A stretch of 64,000 nt of DNA from Caldilineaceae bacterium bin5 (GTDB lineage Bacteria; Chloroflexota; Anaerolineae; Caldilineales; Caldilineaceae). Shown here in pieces: positions 22,482 through 31,957 of the stretch. The position numbers and the translations under genes are program-made. The notes below the pieces were generated by a model. That model worked only from the letters and a program-made list of their open reading frames with translations, had not been told where the DNA came from and did not search any database. Location of the stretch: NCBI GenBank assembly GCA_002238445.1, contig MPML01000013.1, forward strand, positions 31,118 to 95,117, read 5' to 3'. The stretch's first letter is position 1, and every line of letters starts with the position of its first letter.

Positions 22482-25400
22482 TATGCTTGACCTCCTAAGA
22501 GTCGACTCATATATTCACGAATCTTCGGCAGGCGCTGGCGGCGGCCGAGCCAGACGACTGAGAGGGTTAGAGCCACCAGCAGAAGGAGCGCTCCCAAGAG
22601 AATGATTGATTGCGTCTGATGGTAGTGCCAGTAGAGTTGCCAGGGTTGGTTTCCAGAGGAGACGTCAATCGCGCCTGATAGCATTAAGGCATTGGGCCAC
22701 CAGGCTTGAGGCTCTGCGCTTCTCACAGAGACGAAAGCCAAGGCTTGCTCGATGTTCTTCGACCCCTTCACAGACTGCCCAACACTCTCTTTGTCAAGCT
22801 CAGCCAACATAGCCGGATTCTGGTCAAGAGAATGTGCTACCATTTCAGTACTTTCTTCTTCTAGGTCAAAACTATACTCGTGAAGCCAATGTATTTCAGG
22901 GTCTGCATCCAAAGAAAATACAGATTCCCTCGTTTTTGGCTCCAGTTGGATTAACCATGTCAATGTTTCCGACCCAACAAGAGCCAAGGCCTCGTCGAGT
23001 TCCTCTCGATTCCTGAATTGATCGGGGTCGGCTTCCTTATACAGTTCTGTCTCGGCGACCTCAACAATGGCATCCCCGGCCAATTGCCCCCATTCGATTA
23101 CCACTTCTGGTTGCCCGCTCCACTCAAGGATCTTGAACGCTTCCATGGGGAGGGACAGTAAGCGCGCAAACCGGCCGGAGTCGAAGAATTCTGGCAGCGA
23201 ATCGGGCGCAAGGGTATCCACCGCTATAACGACGAGGTCGGATAGTATTGCTACGTCCTTCGGGTTAGCATTGTCCAAGATGGTTTCGAAGGCCAGAAGG
23301 TTGGCAGCGAGTTCTAGTACACGCTTGAACTTCTGCCCCAGATCCTCAGAAGCTCGCAGAACTGGCACGAGTTCCGGCGTTTTCGTAATTTTCGATGCGA
23401 ATATTGTCCGGGCGGAAGGCGAGAGGTCGGGAAGGTAGGATGCGAGCCAGGACAGGTCATCGTCGGACAGATCGGATAATAGGGCGCTTCTTGCTTCTTC
23501 CGCCGGCAGTTGAAGCAAAGATTCTCTTTCTTTCGGATCCATCGCCATGAGTCTTTGGATCGCCACAACGTGTTCAATTTCTAGCACTCGTTCCAATTCC
23601 TCAAGCCCCGAGAAATCTTCTGGGACCGACACGATGTGAAGCCCTTTCTCCACTACTTGCACGATAGCGTCGCCCGCCAGTTCGGCCCAAGCGAGGACGA
23701 CTGTCGGACTACCACTTTCGCGAAGGATTTCATAGGCCTCCTGAGGAAGAGCCAGGATCTCCTTGAACTGGCCTGACTCAATCATGTCCGTTAACTTTTC
23801 AGCATCCAATGCTTCGGACGCCGCATTTACGAGAAGAGACAGTTTTTCCACTTCGGCAGCTGGCGTTTCGACTAGAATCGAACTGATTTCATTGAAATCC
23901 CCAGCAAGACTAAGAACAGCGGCAAACTGGGCCTGCAAGCCCTCAGACTCCTGCAAAACGGAAATCAGGCCGCGATCCCGAACTAAGAAGTCCACCAGTC
24001 GGCCGTGGGAGGATGAAGGCAAATCCAAGAGATATGAGATCACCCAGTCACTCTGTGGGCTAGACAGTTCCGAGAGTATCCACTTAGTCTGCGCCGTAGG
24101 CAATCCCAGCAACGCCTTTCGTTCATCCACTCCTTTCTGCATCGTGTCCTTTATCAGCAAGGAATCTTCCAGTGCAAGAATCTTCTCCAGAGTCTCACGA
24201 TCCCCAACCATTTCGGGCGATGCGTACTTGTATAGTTCCGTCTCTACAACACCGACAATTCTCACGTCGGCAAATTGGGCCCACTTCAGGACCAAGCCCG
24301 GATCAGCGGTGTCACGAAGAATCTTGAACGACGCCCTAGGCAGATCAAAGATAAGTTTGAATTCACCCGAGCTAATAAGTCTGTTCAACCACTCATTGCC
24401 TAGTACATCGACCGTCACCTCTACCAATTCGGACAGCTTGTCAACCTGGTCTGGTGTAACATCTTCCAGTATGAGACGAAACTCTTCATTACTTTCGGCC
24501 AGCCTCAGGACGTGCTCGAAGTCCTGAAGGAAACTCCGCCATCGTCTGTAGATCTCGATCGTGACTGATTGGGAGATCCCCGGCATTGAGTTGGCTAATT
24601 CCTGATCCACAACAAGAACGATTTCTTTGCGGATGGTTTCCTTCACATTTTCAGACTTGAGGTCATCCTGAATCTGAGGCAATGAACCTTCCCAAGCCTG
24701 ATATACGTCGTAAATTATCAGGGCCCCACCGATTACCCAGCCTGCAACGGGGACGGCTGCGGAGGCGGCCCTACCAAGAATACGGGTGACGACTTTACCA
24801 AGAATTCCTTGGGCGACCCTTCTGGCAATAACATTAGCAATTTGTGTGCCCACGATTGCGCCAATGCCGACCAATGACAAAGTCCGGTCTCCCAAATCGA
24901 CAAAGTCAGTCTCTCCTTCAATGTTTCCTAATTCAAGACTTTCCAACCAGGCTTTCGTACTATCCTCCAAGACTTCCGACATGACGTCAGAAAACTTGGC
25001 GCCGATGAATTCCTGAACACATAAGAATGCAGAAGAAGCAGATTTCACTGTCATCAAATGAATCTCGACGGTCAAGTCATCGACTATTGCCGAGGACAGA
25101 CTGTCGACGGCTGTACGAAATTCTGGAGAGTCGAAAGCTTGATTGGCGATTGCCTCCGCAAACTCTGCTGCCTTTTCTTCGGACCATCCGGAAAATATCC
25201 GATCTAGTGTACCTCTTTCTTCTCGAACCCGTTGTGTAGCTTCGTCGACAGCTTTGTCCACCACGCTGTCCAGATCAAGTTCTGTCCAATTCTCTTCGAC
25301 GATCTTGGCTAAGTCTAGCCCACTCTTATCTCGTTCCAACACAGAACGGGTGATACGATTGAGGTCACTTAGTAGGAGTTCTTCTTCGACTTGCTCGCAC

Positions 25401-25567
25401 TCGGAAATCGTATACGTCGGCGAGGCTTCCTGTGCCTCCGCTGGCGCTGGCGGCAGAATTGTACCGAGAAGGAAAAGTGTGAATAAAACTCTGCAAAACT
25501 GCTGAAACCACTGCTCAGCCTTTCTGCAGAATCTGGTAGCCCGGGGCTCTTGGTCTAGAGTTGCCAT
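22481..25567 (-). CDS. Unknown exported, membrane-anchored repeat protein A
   Basis: A 1028-residue protein of no recognised family. A signal peptide or signal anchor spans about residues 23-46 (VLFTLFLLGTILPPAPAEA). The N-terminal domain (50-215) has cysteines at 57 and 183 in the same contexts as the downstream paralogue, including SASSAFLCVQEFIGAKFSD. A hydrophobic hairpin lies at about 228-288 (ending VAGWVIGGALIIYDVY). Three tandem repeats of about 195 residues follow, near 353-545, 546-745 and 746-945. Each has the order LSELV, SGxFKxIL, ILRxSG, VVLxWAxLAGDAIV, an ELYK-like strand and a leucine-rich RExLLxLPxEEARS segment. A transmembrane helix at about 987-1007 and a basic tail end the protein. 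It is the first gene of the operon; leuA lies upstream behind a terminator. Confidence 0.85.
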   Translation of the reverse strand: MATLDQEPRATRFCRKAEQWFQQFCRVLFTLFLLGTILPPAPAEAQEASPTYTISECEQVEEELLLSDLNRITRSVLERDKSGLDLAKIVEENWTELDLDSVVDKAVDEATQRVREERGTLDRIFSGWSEEKAAEFAEAIANQAFDSPEFRTAVDSLSSAIVDDLTVEIHLMTVKSASSAFLCVQEFIGAKFSDVMSEVLEDSTKAWLESLELGNIEGETDFVDLGDRTLSLVGIGAIVGTQIANVIARRVAQGILGKVVTRILGRAASAAVPVAGWVIGGALIIYDVYQAWEGSLPQIQDDLKSENVKETIRKEIVLVVDQELANSMPGISQSVTIEIYRRWRSFLQDFEHVLRLAESNEEFRLILEDVTPDQVDKLSELVEVTVDVLGNEWLNRLISSGEFKLIFDLPRASFKILRDTADPGLVLKWAQFADVRIVGVVETELYKYASPEMVGDRETLEKILALEDSLLIKDTMQKGVDERKALLGLPTAQTKWILSELSSPQSDWVISYLLDLPSSSHGRLVDFLVRDRGLISVLQESEGLQAQFAAVLSLAGDFNEISSILVETPAAEVEKLSLLVNAASEALDAEKLTDMIESGQFKEILALPQEAYEILRESGSPTVVLAWAELAGDAIVQVVEKGLHIVSVPEDFSGLEELERVLEIEHVVAIQRLMAMDPKERESLLQLPAEEARSALLSDLSDDDLSWLASYLPDLSPSARTIFASKITKTPELVPVLRASEDLGQKFKRVLELAANLLAFETILDNANPKDVAILSDLVVIAVDTLAPDSLPEFFDSGRFARLLSLPMEAFKILEWSGQPEVVIEWGQLAGDAIVEVAETELYKEADPDQFRNREELDEALALVGSETLTWLIQLEPKTRESVFSLDADPEIHWLHEYSFDLEEESTEMVAHSLDQNPAMLAELDKESVGQSVKGSKNIEQALAFVSVRSAEPQAWWPNALMLSGAIDVSSGNQPWQLYWHYHQTQSIILLGALLLLVALTLSVVWLGRRQRLPKIREYMSRLLGGQA

Positions 25568-25639
25568 GAAATCAACACCACTGAATAGTAAAGCAGATAA
25601 GAACCGAACGGTCGTTTCTTTTCAGATCCAAGAAACAAA

Positions 25640-25683
25640 AAAAAGGGGCGGCGACTCGAAATCCTCCGAATCGCCGCCCCTTT
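25640..25683 (-). terminator. Rho-independent terminator after leuA
   Basis: On the minus strand, fifteen bases after the leuA stop, GGGGCGGCGATTCG pairs with CGAGTCGCCGCCCC (one G-U pair) around an 8-base loop, followed by eight T residues. It ends the ilvB-leuA transcript and isolates it from the unknown operon starting at 25567. No strong promoter for that operon was recognised in the short space from 25568 to 25640; a TACTAT box near the start codon is only weakly suggestive. Confidence 0.9.
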
Positions 25684-25697
25684 GCGTGCGTACGCTA

Positions 25698-27470
25698 TTA
25701 GATCCCTACCGTCGCAACCTCCGTGTCCCCGGCCGCAATCGCGACCTCAGCGTCATCCTCATCGGCCGCACACAACTTATTCAATGCCTGCAGATAAGCC
25801 TTCGTGCTCGCAACAATAATATCCGTATCCACACCCCTGCCACTGAACAACCGCCGCCGTGTGCGCCCCTGCGCAGTCCTGCTATGACCGCGGCTCTCTG
25901 GCGCCTCGATGCGCACCGTTACGTCCCCGTTGGCGTCGATCCCCTCAGTCACCGCCTGCACCAGAAACTCCGTCAACTCATTCGGTTGCTGTACAACCTT
26001 GTCGATGCAGGTGTAGACTGCGTCAACCGGACCTGAGCCAAAGCTCACCTCTGTAATCTCTTCGCCGCTCTCGTTGTTGCGCAGCGTTGCCACCGCCGTA
26101 GGCATCATGTTGGTTCCACACTGCACCTGTACGCCCAACAGCTCCCAGATTTCGACCGGCTGATACAGCTCATCGGCCACGAGCGCTTCGATATCGGCGT
26201 CGGTGACCGTCTTCTTCTTATCAGCCAGATCCTTGAAACGAACAAAGACCTCGTTCAGATTCTCCTTGTCGAAGTGATAACCCATATCCTGCAGACGCAC
26301 ACTAAGCGCATGCCGCCCCGAATGCTTTCCCAGAACCAATCGGCTCTGGTGCAGCCCGATGGTATCGGCATCCATAATTTCGTAGGTGCGCTTGTTCTTC
26401 AGCATGCCGTCCTGGTGAATGCCGGCCTCATGCGCAAAGGCGTTTGTCCCCACGATCGCCTTATTGGGCTGAATCACCATACCGGTGTATCGGCTGACCA
26501 TGTCGCTGCTGCGATGGATCTCCTGGCTGCGTATGTTGGTGCGCAGATCGAAGACCGACTGGCGTGTGAACAGCGCCATCACCGTCTCTTCCAAACTCGT
26601 ATTGCCGGCACGCTCACCAATTCCGTTGATAGTGACCTCAACCTGACGGGCGCCGTTCTGTACGCCCGCCAGCGTGTTGGCCGTCGCCAGCCCGAGATCG
26701 TTGTGACAGTGGACACTGAAAATTACGTCCTTGCCCCCTTCCACATTCTCACGCAAGTAACTGATCAGCTCGCCAAACTCCTCCGGCGTCGTATAGCCGA
26801 CCGTATCCGGAATATTCAGCGTCGTGGCCCCGGCCTGGATCGCAACGCTACACACCTTGACCAGGAACTCCGGGTCGCTGCGGCCCGCGTCCTCCGGGCT
26901 GAACTCCACGTTGTCGCAAAGGCTGCGAGCATACTGCACCATGTCGCCAACAGTTTCCAGGACTTCATTGGGCGACATGCGCAGCTTGTGCTGCATGTGG
27001 ATATCACTGGTCGCCAGGAAGGTATGGATGCGGGGGCGCACCGCGCCCTGAACCGCTTCCCAGGCTTTATCAATGTCGTTCTTGTTGGCCCTGGCAAGAC
27101 CGGCGATGATGGGCGGCGCGCTGACATTTCCATCTTCGTCGACGCGGGCAGTCCGGCCCACGGTTTCCGCAATGCGCTTGACGGCCCCGAGATCACCAGG
27201 AGAGGCCGCGGGAAATCCCGCCTCCATGATGTCGATTCCCAGGCGCGCCAACTGGCGGGCGATCTCAAGCTTTTCCTGCTCGTTGAGGGTGGCGCCAGGC
27301 GACTGCTCGCCGTCGCGCAAGGTGGTGTCAAAAACAAGAATGGTGTTTCCCCTGGCGACGTCACTTGCCCACTGGTCTACATCGGCCAGGCGGAACTGTT
27401 CCACATCAATGGGAGTACTAACGTCAGCGGCTGCCTCGTCCTGCTGTTGCGTCTCAACTGTGTTGGTCAT
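25698..27470 (-). CDS. leuA: 2-isopropylmalate synthase
   Basis: A 590-residue LeuA that condenses acetyl-CoA with 2-ketoisovalerate, the first committed step to leucine. [16 protein letters not shown] carries the catalytic arginine and metal-binding aspartate. [18 protein letters not shown] and [15 protein letters not shown] supply the metal histidines. The C-terminal part from about residue 420 is the leucine-sensing regulatory domain, with [14 protein letters not shown] and [11 protein letters not shown]. The N-terminal 40 residues are an extension beyond the usual start. The start codon overlaps the stop of the 44-residue small ORF (TAATG), and GGAGG lies nine bases upstream. It is the last gene of the ilvB operon. 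Confidence 0.97.
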   Translation of the reverse strand: MTNTVETQQQDEAAADVSTPIDVEQFRLADVDQWASDVARGNTILVFDTTLRDGEQSPGATLNEQEKLEIARQLARLGIDIMEAGFPAASPGDLGAVKRIAETVGRTARVDEDGNVSAPPIIAGLARANKNDIDKAWEAVQGAVRPRIHTFLATSDIHMQHKLRMSPNEVLETVGDMVQYARSLCDNVEFSPEDAGRSDPEFLVKVCSVAIQAGATTLNIPDTVGYTTPEEFGELISYLRENVEGGKDVIFSVHCHNDLGLATANTLAGVQNGARQVEVTINGIGERAGNTSLEETVMALFTRQSVFDLRTNIRSQEIHRSSDMVSRYTGMVIQPNKAIVGTNAFAHEAGIHQDGMLKNKRTYEIMDADTIGLHQSRLVLGKHSGRHALSVRLQDMGYHFDKENLNEVFVRFKDLADKKKTVTDADIEALVADELYQPVEIWELLGVQVQCGTNMMPTAVATLRNNESGEEITEVSFGSGPVDAVYTCIDKVVQQPNELTEFLVQAVTEGIDANGDVTVRIEAPESRGHSRTAQGRTRRRLFSGRGVDTDIIVASTKAYLQALNKLCAADEDDAEVAIAAGDTEVATVGI

Positions 27471-27604
27471 TACCAGATGCCTCCGGAGGTGATTTTGTCG
27501 AAAGATGACAGGTTCGCACTCTCTTGCACGAGCGGGCGAGAGAATTTCGCGAATGCAGAGTTCAACTCAACGTTTCGCATAAGGTCACTAAGGCCGTCAT
27601 CCAT
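27470..27604 (-). CDS. 44-residue small protein translationally coupled to leuA
   Basis: A 44-codon frame starting [15 protein letters not shown] and ending [10 protein letters not shown] lies between ilvC and leuA. Its ATG is preceded by AAAGGAGGTGAT (27620-27609), an almost full-length complement of the 16S anti-Shine-Dalgarno sequence. Its stop overlaps the leuA start (TAATG). These signals make translation very likely. It is not an obvious leucine leader: five leucines are scattered, and no terminator lies between it and leuA. It may be a genuine small protein, or a coupling device that raises leuA translation. I recognise no family. Confidence 0.65.
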   Translation of the reverse strand: MDDGLSDLMRNVELNSAFAKFSRPLVQESANLSSFDKITSGGIW

Positions 27605-27649
27605 GCTCATCACCTCCTTTCCCGAAATGCTACAGCTGGTTCAAGAGGC

Positions 27650-28651
27650 CTATATTTCCTTGGCGTCCATGAAGGTCATCATCCTACGCAGTTCCTTGCC
27701 CACATTTTCCAACTGCTGGCTCTGCTCGTTGCGGCGCCTCTCATAGTAGACTTTGCCGCCGCCGTGATACTCGTCCATCCACTCTTCGGCAAAAGCCCCT
27801 GACTGGATGTCGGCCAGAATCTTTCTCATGGATTCCTTTGTTTCGTCAGTGATTATACTCTGGCCGCTCTTGTAATCGCCCCATTCGGCCGTATCACTGA
27901 TGCTGTAACGCATGTAGTTTAGCCCGCCTTCGTACATCAGATCGACGATCAACTTCAGTTCGTGCAGACACTCGAAGTAGGCGATCTCCGGCTGGTAGCC
28001 AGCATCGACCAGCACTTCGAAACCGGCCTTGACCAGCTCGCTGACACCACCGCAAAGTACAGTCTGCTCGCCAAACAGGTCGGTTTCAGTCTCCTCGGCA
28101 AAGGTTGTTTCCAGAACGCCGGCACGTGCCGAGCCGATCGCCTTGGCATATGCCAGAGCGTTAGCAAGGGCTTTGCCCGACGCGTCTTGGTGAATGGCGA
28201 CCAGGGCTGGAACTCCCGAACCTTCGGTGAAGACCTCGCGCACGCGGTGTCCGGGAGCCTTCGGGGCTACCATTGAAACATCCACATCCTTCGGTGCAAC
28301 GATGAAGCCGTAGCGCACGTTGAATCCATGCGCGAACATCAAAGTGTTGCCCGGCTCGAGATTTGGCTGAATCTGTTCCTCATATACCTTCCCCTGGATC
28401 GGGTCCGGGATCACGACCATGATCATGTCAGCCTCGCGGGCCGCCTGTTCTACGCTAACCACTCGCAGACCATCGGCTTCAGCCTTGGCCTTGCTGCGGC
28501 TGCCTTCGTGCAGTCCGATCCGCACGTCCTGGCCGCTGTCTTTCATATTCAGCGCGTGGGCATGGCCTTGGCTGCCGTAACCGATAACAGCGATCTTTTT
28601 GCCTTTCAACTGCGCAATATCGGCATCATTCTCATAGTAAATCGTTGTCAC
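27650..28651 (-). CDS. ilvC: Ketol-acid reductoisomerase (class I, NADP+)
   Basis: A 333-residue IlvC that converts acetolactate or acetohydroxybutyrate to the dihydroxy acid with Mg2+ and NADPH. The N-terminal nucleotide-binding motif is [17 protein letters not shown]. The catalytic C-terminal knotted helical domain includes [30 protein letters not shown] and [12 protein letters not shown]. The start is GTG at 28651, with GGAGGGG just upstream; the open frame to 28762 lies in the ilvN-ilvC gap and is spurious. In that 147-base gap a 15-codon frame ([15 protein letters not shown]) with a GGGAG site is visible, but I do not count it as a gene. Confidence 0.97.
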   Translation of the reverse strand: MTTIYYENDADIAQLKGKKIAVIGYGSQGHAHALNMKDSGQDVRIGLHEGSRSKAKAEADGLRVVSVEQAAREADMIMVVIPDPIQGKVYEEQIQPNLEPGNTLMFAHGFNVRYGFIVAPKDVDVSMVAPKAPGHRVREVFTEGSGVPALVAIHQDASGKALANALAYAKAIGSARAGVLETTFAEETETDLFGEQTVLCGGVSELVKAGFEVLVDAGYQPEIAYFECLHELKLIVDLMYEGGLNYMRYSISDTAEWGDYKSGQSIITDETKESMRKILADIQSGAFAEEWMDEYHGGGKVYYERRRNEQSQQLENVGKELRRMMTFMDAKEI

Positions 28652-28798
28652 ATTCCCCTCCGAGAAGTTTTTTCTGTTCTTAGTGGCCCTAATTATTGTT
28701 TCGCTGTCGCCCCGCTTCACTAAGCCTAAACCGTAAACCAGGCGGCCAGTGTGCAAGCGCAAGCTTCAGTCATGAAACTCCCTGCTGAAATTCTGATT

Positions 28799-29359
28799 TT
28801 ACTCGTCGTCACCGTGTAGGCTGCCGTTCAGGCTGGCAGCGGCCTTGAAAATCGAGGTAGGTTGTTTCTTCCGCCGCGGCCGTTCGTCACCGCGGCAGAG
28901 GGCCACGCGACCTGTGCGTACCATCTCATCTATGCCGAATGGACGCAACAGTTCGATCAGCGAATCGACTTTGTCCTCCGTACCCACGGCCTGCACGACA
29001 AGATTCTCTGAGTTGACATCGACGATCTGCGCCCGGTAAATCTCAGCGAACTGCATGATTTCGCTTCGAGTCTCCGGCGTGGTTCGCACCCGAATCAGTG
29101 CCAGTTCACGCAGGATCGCCAGCCGGTTGGTAATGTCTTCCACTGCCGTTACGTCGACGACCTTACGCAGCTGCTTAACCACCTGGTCGGCCACGCGCTC
29201 GTCGCCATCCACGACAAAGGTCATGCGGCTGATACCAGGAGTCTCGCTGTGGCTGACCTGGAGGCTGTCGATGTTGAAATTGCGCCGGCGCAACATGCCG
29301 GAAACTCGATTCAGCACGCCGGGCTTATCGCGCATCCAAGCGACAAGAGTGTATTGCAT
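28799..29359 (-). CDS. ilvN: Acetolactate synthase small (regulatory) subunit
   Basis: A 186-residue regulatory subunit with an N-terminal ACT domain ([33 protein letters not shown]) and a C-terminal ALS_ss_C domain ([10 protein letters not shown]). It activates IlvB and confers valine feedback. I place the start at the ATG at 29359 (MQYTLV), which has AGGGG six bases upstream. The ATG at 29377 adds MLQGKP but has poor spacing to GAGGA. The gene lies 89 bases after ilvB. Confidence 0.95.
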   Translation of the reverse strand: MQYTLVAWMRDKPGVLNRVSGMLRRRNFNIDSLQVSHSETPGISRMTFVVDGDERVADQVVKQLRKVVDVTAVEDITNRLAILRELALIRVRTTPETRSEIMQFAEIYRAQIVDVNSENLVVQAVGTEDKVDSLIELLRPFGIDEMVRTGRVALCRGDERPRRKKQPTSIFKAAASLNGSLHGDDE

Positions 29360-29448
29360 TGGTTTCCCCTGTAGCATTCCTCGTTCTCATCCTTGAGCTG
29401 TGTACGCAATCCGGGCAACCGAGAGCCGCCCGGGTCAATGTGAAGAAA

Positions 29449-31239
29449 CTACCAGCTTGGCTGAACGCCGCTGTATCCCTGCACCATGCCCGGCTTTGGC
29501 CGTCGGATCAGTTCATCTACTGCTGCGCCCGGCGCAACCATGGGATATACGTTTACTTCTTCCTTGACCTGGAAATCAACCAGGAACGGCCCCTCGGTGG
29601 CGTGCGCCAGTTCCAGGACCGGCACGACTTCGCTGGGGTGACTTACGACGGCGCCCGGAATGTCGTAGGCACCGGCCAGCTTGACATAGTCCGGCGAAAG
29701 TATCGGCGTGCCAACGTAGCGTTTATCATAGAAGATCTGTTGCCACTGACGCACCATGCCCAAAAAGCCGTTATTGATAATGGCGATCTTGACCGGCATC
29801 TTCTCCTGCTGGATCGTCGCCAGCTCCTGCAATGTCATCTGAAAACCGCCGTCACCGGCCACGCACCAGACCAGTGCCTCTGGGTCGGACATCTGGGCGC
29901 CCAGTGCGGCAGGCAACGCGTATCCCATCGTGCCCAGTCCGCCGCTGGTCAGGAGCATTCCCGCCTGTTCGTGAATGTAGTACTGGCTCTCCCACATCTG
30001 GTGCTGACCGACATCGGTGACAACGATTACGCGTTTGTCGGTCTTCTCGGTGGCGTGCCACAACTGCCGAATCACATACGGGGGAATCAATTCCTCGACT
30101 TCAAACTGAATGATGTCGGCTTCTTCTGTCTCCCCGCGCCATTCGTTCAGTGTATCGACCCATTCCTTGTGCCGCCGATCCTCAATAAGCGGCAGATAGG
30201 CCGGCAGCGTCTCCGCCAGATCCCCTACAACAGCAACATCGGGGACAATATTCTTGCCGACCTCTGCGCGGTCAAGTTCAAAGTGAATGATTTTGGCGTC
30301 GGCGGCAAAACGGTCCAGGCGTCCGGTGATACGATCATCGAAACGCATTCCCATGGCGAGCAGCACATCGCAACCCTGCACGGCTCGGTTTGCAAACGCC
30401 TCGCCGTGCATGCCTCCCATTCCCAAGCTGAGAGGATGCGTTTCTGGGATATTGCCCGTGCCCAGCAGAGTCGTGACCACCGGGATTCCGGCTTTCTCAA
30501 CCAACTGAAGCAACTCTTCACTGGTATTGGACAGGTGTATACCGTGTCCGGCCAGAATCAATGGCCGCTCGGCCTCGTTCAGCAGATCGGCCGCCTCCTG
30601 CACGGCCTCCTTGCTGTACTCGGGCCACGGTTCAAATCCAGGGAGATTAATGTCAAAATCATAGCGGAACGTGCCAATCTCATTCTGCACGTCCTTGCAG
30701 ATGTCCACCAGAACCACGCCCGGCCGGCCCTCGCGGGCAATGTAGAAGGCCTCTTTCATGACCAGCGGCAACTCGGCAATGTCTGTTACCAGGTAGTTGT
30801 GTTTGCACACGGGCTGGGTGACGCCAACGACGTCTGATTCCTGAAACGCGTCGGTCCCCAGCAAATTGGTAGGAACCTGGCCGGTGATTGCTACAACGGG
30901 CACGCTGTCCATCTGCGCCGTCGCCAGCCCGGTAACAAGGTTAGTCGCCCCTGGTCCGCTCGTAACAATGCATACACCGACCTGGCCTGTGGCCCTGGCG
31001 AAACCGTCAGCCATATGTGCCGCACACTGTTCGTGGCGCACCAGGACATGATGGATTCGACCGTCAGCTTCGTATTCGGCCAAAGCGTCGTAAGCGGGCA
31101 GGATCGCACCGCCCGGATGGCCAAAGACCACGTGGACTCCTTCACGTAGGAAAGACTCCCAGATCATTTGCGATCCACTGAACTCCTGGGGACCCAGATC
31201 GTATCCACTGTCTGCCGGTTCTCTCTTGGCTATAGCCAT
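29449..31239 (-). CDS. ilvB: Acetolactate synthase large (catalytic) subunit
   Basis: A 596-residue thiamine diphosphate enzyme that makes acetolactate from pyruvate, or acetohydroxybutyrate from pyruvate plus 2-ketobutyrate. [16 protein letters not shown] and the catalytic glutamate in [19 protein letters not shown] open the PYR domain. [17 protein letters not shown] follows. The TPP/Mg motif is [12 protein letters not shown] with [12 protein letters not shown]. The ATG at 31239 has GGAGGAG upstream; a TTG one codon earlier is less likely. It is the first structural gene of the operon and is preceded by an attenuator with its own leader peptide. Confidence 0.97.
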   Translation of the reverse strand: MAIAKREPADSGYDLGPQEFSGSQMIWESFLREGVHVVFGHPGGAILPAYDALAEYEADGRIHHVLVRHEQCAAHMADGFARATGQVGVCIVTSGPGATNLVTGLATAQMDSVPVVAITGQVPTNLLGTDAFQESDVVGVTQPVCKHNYLVTDIAELPLVMKEAFYIAREGRPGVVLVDICKDVQNEIGTFRYDFDINLPGFEPWPEYSKEAVQEAADLLNEAERPLILAGHGIHLSNTSEELLQLVEKAGIPVVTTLLGTGNIPETHPLSLGMGGMHGEAFANRAVQGCDVLLAMGMRFDDRITGRLDRFAADAKIIHFELDRAEVGKNIVPDVAVVGDLAETLPAYLPLIEDRRHKEWVDTLNEWRGETEEADIIQFEVEELIPPYVIRQLWHATEKTDKRVIVVTDVGQHQMWESQYYIHEQAGMLLTSGGLGTMGYALPAALGAQMSDPEALVWCVAGDGGFQMTLQELATIQQEKMPVKIAIINNGFLGMVRQWQQIFYDKRYVGTPILSPDYVKLAGAYDIPGAVVSHPSEVVPVLELAHATEGPFLVDFQVKEEVNVYPMVAPGAAVDELIRRPKPGMVQGYSGVQPSW

Positions 31240-31375
31240 CAATCTCCTCCTGCATGCTGGCTCAATAGCTGGTGGGAACGACTGTCAAAATCAGGTAAGC
31301 AGTCGCCCTCGTCCCAGCCCGTACTATATAAAGATGCAAATTTACCCTTCGTTGTTCCCTGCTGCCTAAACTATT

Positions 31376-31408
31376 CTAAAGAAAAACCCTTCCCGGCTGG
31401 GGAAGGGT
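31376..31408 (-). terminator. Attenuator terminator in the ilvB leader
   Basis: On the minus strand ACCCTTCC (31408-31401) pairs with GGAAGGGT (31393-31386) around a 7-base loop and is followed by TTTTTCTTT. It lies 28 bases beyond the leader ORF stop and about 137 bases before ilvB. The segment GGTTGGCGAAGG (31464-31453), inside the leader ORF, can pair with CCTTCCCCAGCC (31406-31395). That pairing has 11 pairs, one of them G-U, and one mismatch. It uses the terminator's 5' arm and loop, so the two structures exclude each other. Confidence 0.85.
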
Positions 31409-31436
31409 CTCCACTGACCTGAGCTAGAAGCCCGAC

Positions 31437-31559
31437 CTACCGGACTTCTGCGCCTTCGCCAACCGCATACGGCTCGTTGCCGCTTACAAGAAGGGCTACG
31501 AGACCAAGAATAAGGACTAGAAGGCTTGGAACCAAGTCTAAGAGAAAGTGGCCGCTCAT
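31437..31559 (-). CDS. ilvB operon leader peptide (branched-chain amino acid rich)
   Basis: A 40-codon frame starting MSGHFLLDLVPSLLVLILG. Residues 6-25 contain ten Leu, four Val and one Ile, so 15 of 20 codons are branched-chain codons; the tail is NEPYAVGEGAEVR. It lies about 45 bases downstream of the predicted transcription start and ahead of the attenuator hairpin. The ribosome site is weak (GGA close to the ATG). By analogy with the enterobacterial ilvL and ivbL leaders, a ribosome stalled at Leu/Val/Ile codons would free the antiterminator strand. A ribosome reaching the stop would cover that strand and let the terminator form. Confidence 0.82.
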   Translation of the reverse strand: MSGHFLLDLVPSLLVLILGLVALLVSGNEPYAVGEGAEVR

Positions 31560-31608
31560 TTTCCAAAAGGCAAGTGTAAAATTGATTACTTTTTTCAAAC
31601 TTCACACT

Positions 31609-31637
31609 ATTATATGCACAATTTTGATATGTGCAAC
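31609..31637 (-). promoter_or_regulatory. Promoter of the ilvB operon
   Basis: The minus strand has a perfect -10 TATAAT (31614-31609). At -35 it has GTTGCA (17-base spacing) or TTGCAC (16-base spacing) at 31637-31631. The spacer is bracketed by an inverted repeat TGCACA (31635-31630) and TGTGCA (31620-31615), which could be an operator lying between the two boxes. The rest of the 31640-31890 region, behind this promoter, holds no gene; it is A+T-rich. Confidence 0.75.
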
Positions 31638-31898
31638 TCTGTAATACTGCAATCCGCATAATTGCGCATAACGCTTCTTAAGCTATTCAATTGTGACCGA
31701 TTCAGGTTCCGAATGATCAGTCTTTCTCTTAACAGGCACGCCAGCTAGCAGACGGCGAATAAATTGCAGGATGCTAAAGCCTTCCGATGAGATTAGACTG
31801 TGGGCGTCTCTGACAGCCCGAATGCGGTCCACCAGGCAGCGTCCCTATCGCGTCCACAGCCTTCGACTTCGTGCATAAGGGGCAAATTCGAGCGTATG

Positions 31899-31907
31899 TG
31901 CTATAAT
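31899..31907 (+). promoter_or_regulatory. Extended -10 promoter for the coiled-coil protein gene
   Basis: TGCTATAAT is a perfect extended -10 element lying about 50 bases before the start codon of the gene at 31958. No good -35 is visible, as expected for this promoter type. The gene itself has GGAG ten bases before its ATG. Confidence 0.55.
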
Positions 31908-31957
31908 CGTATCGCAACACGCAGGGACACAGGCTTTATTCTTGGAGATAAATCAGA

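Noticed and set aside
26274..27746. 490-codon plus-strand open frame
   Set aside because: Antisense to leuA and the small ORF; the minus strand has clear enzyme motifs.
28652..28798. 15-codon leader before ilvC ([15 protein letters not shown])
   Set aside because: It has a GGGAG site but only one Leu and one Val, and no terminator follows before ilvC.
29359..30837. 492-codon plus-strand open frame
   Set aside because: Antisense to ilvB; spurious.
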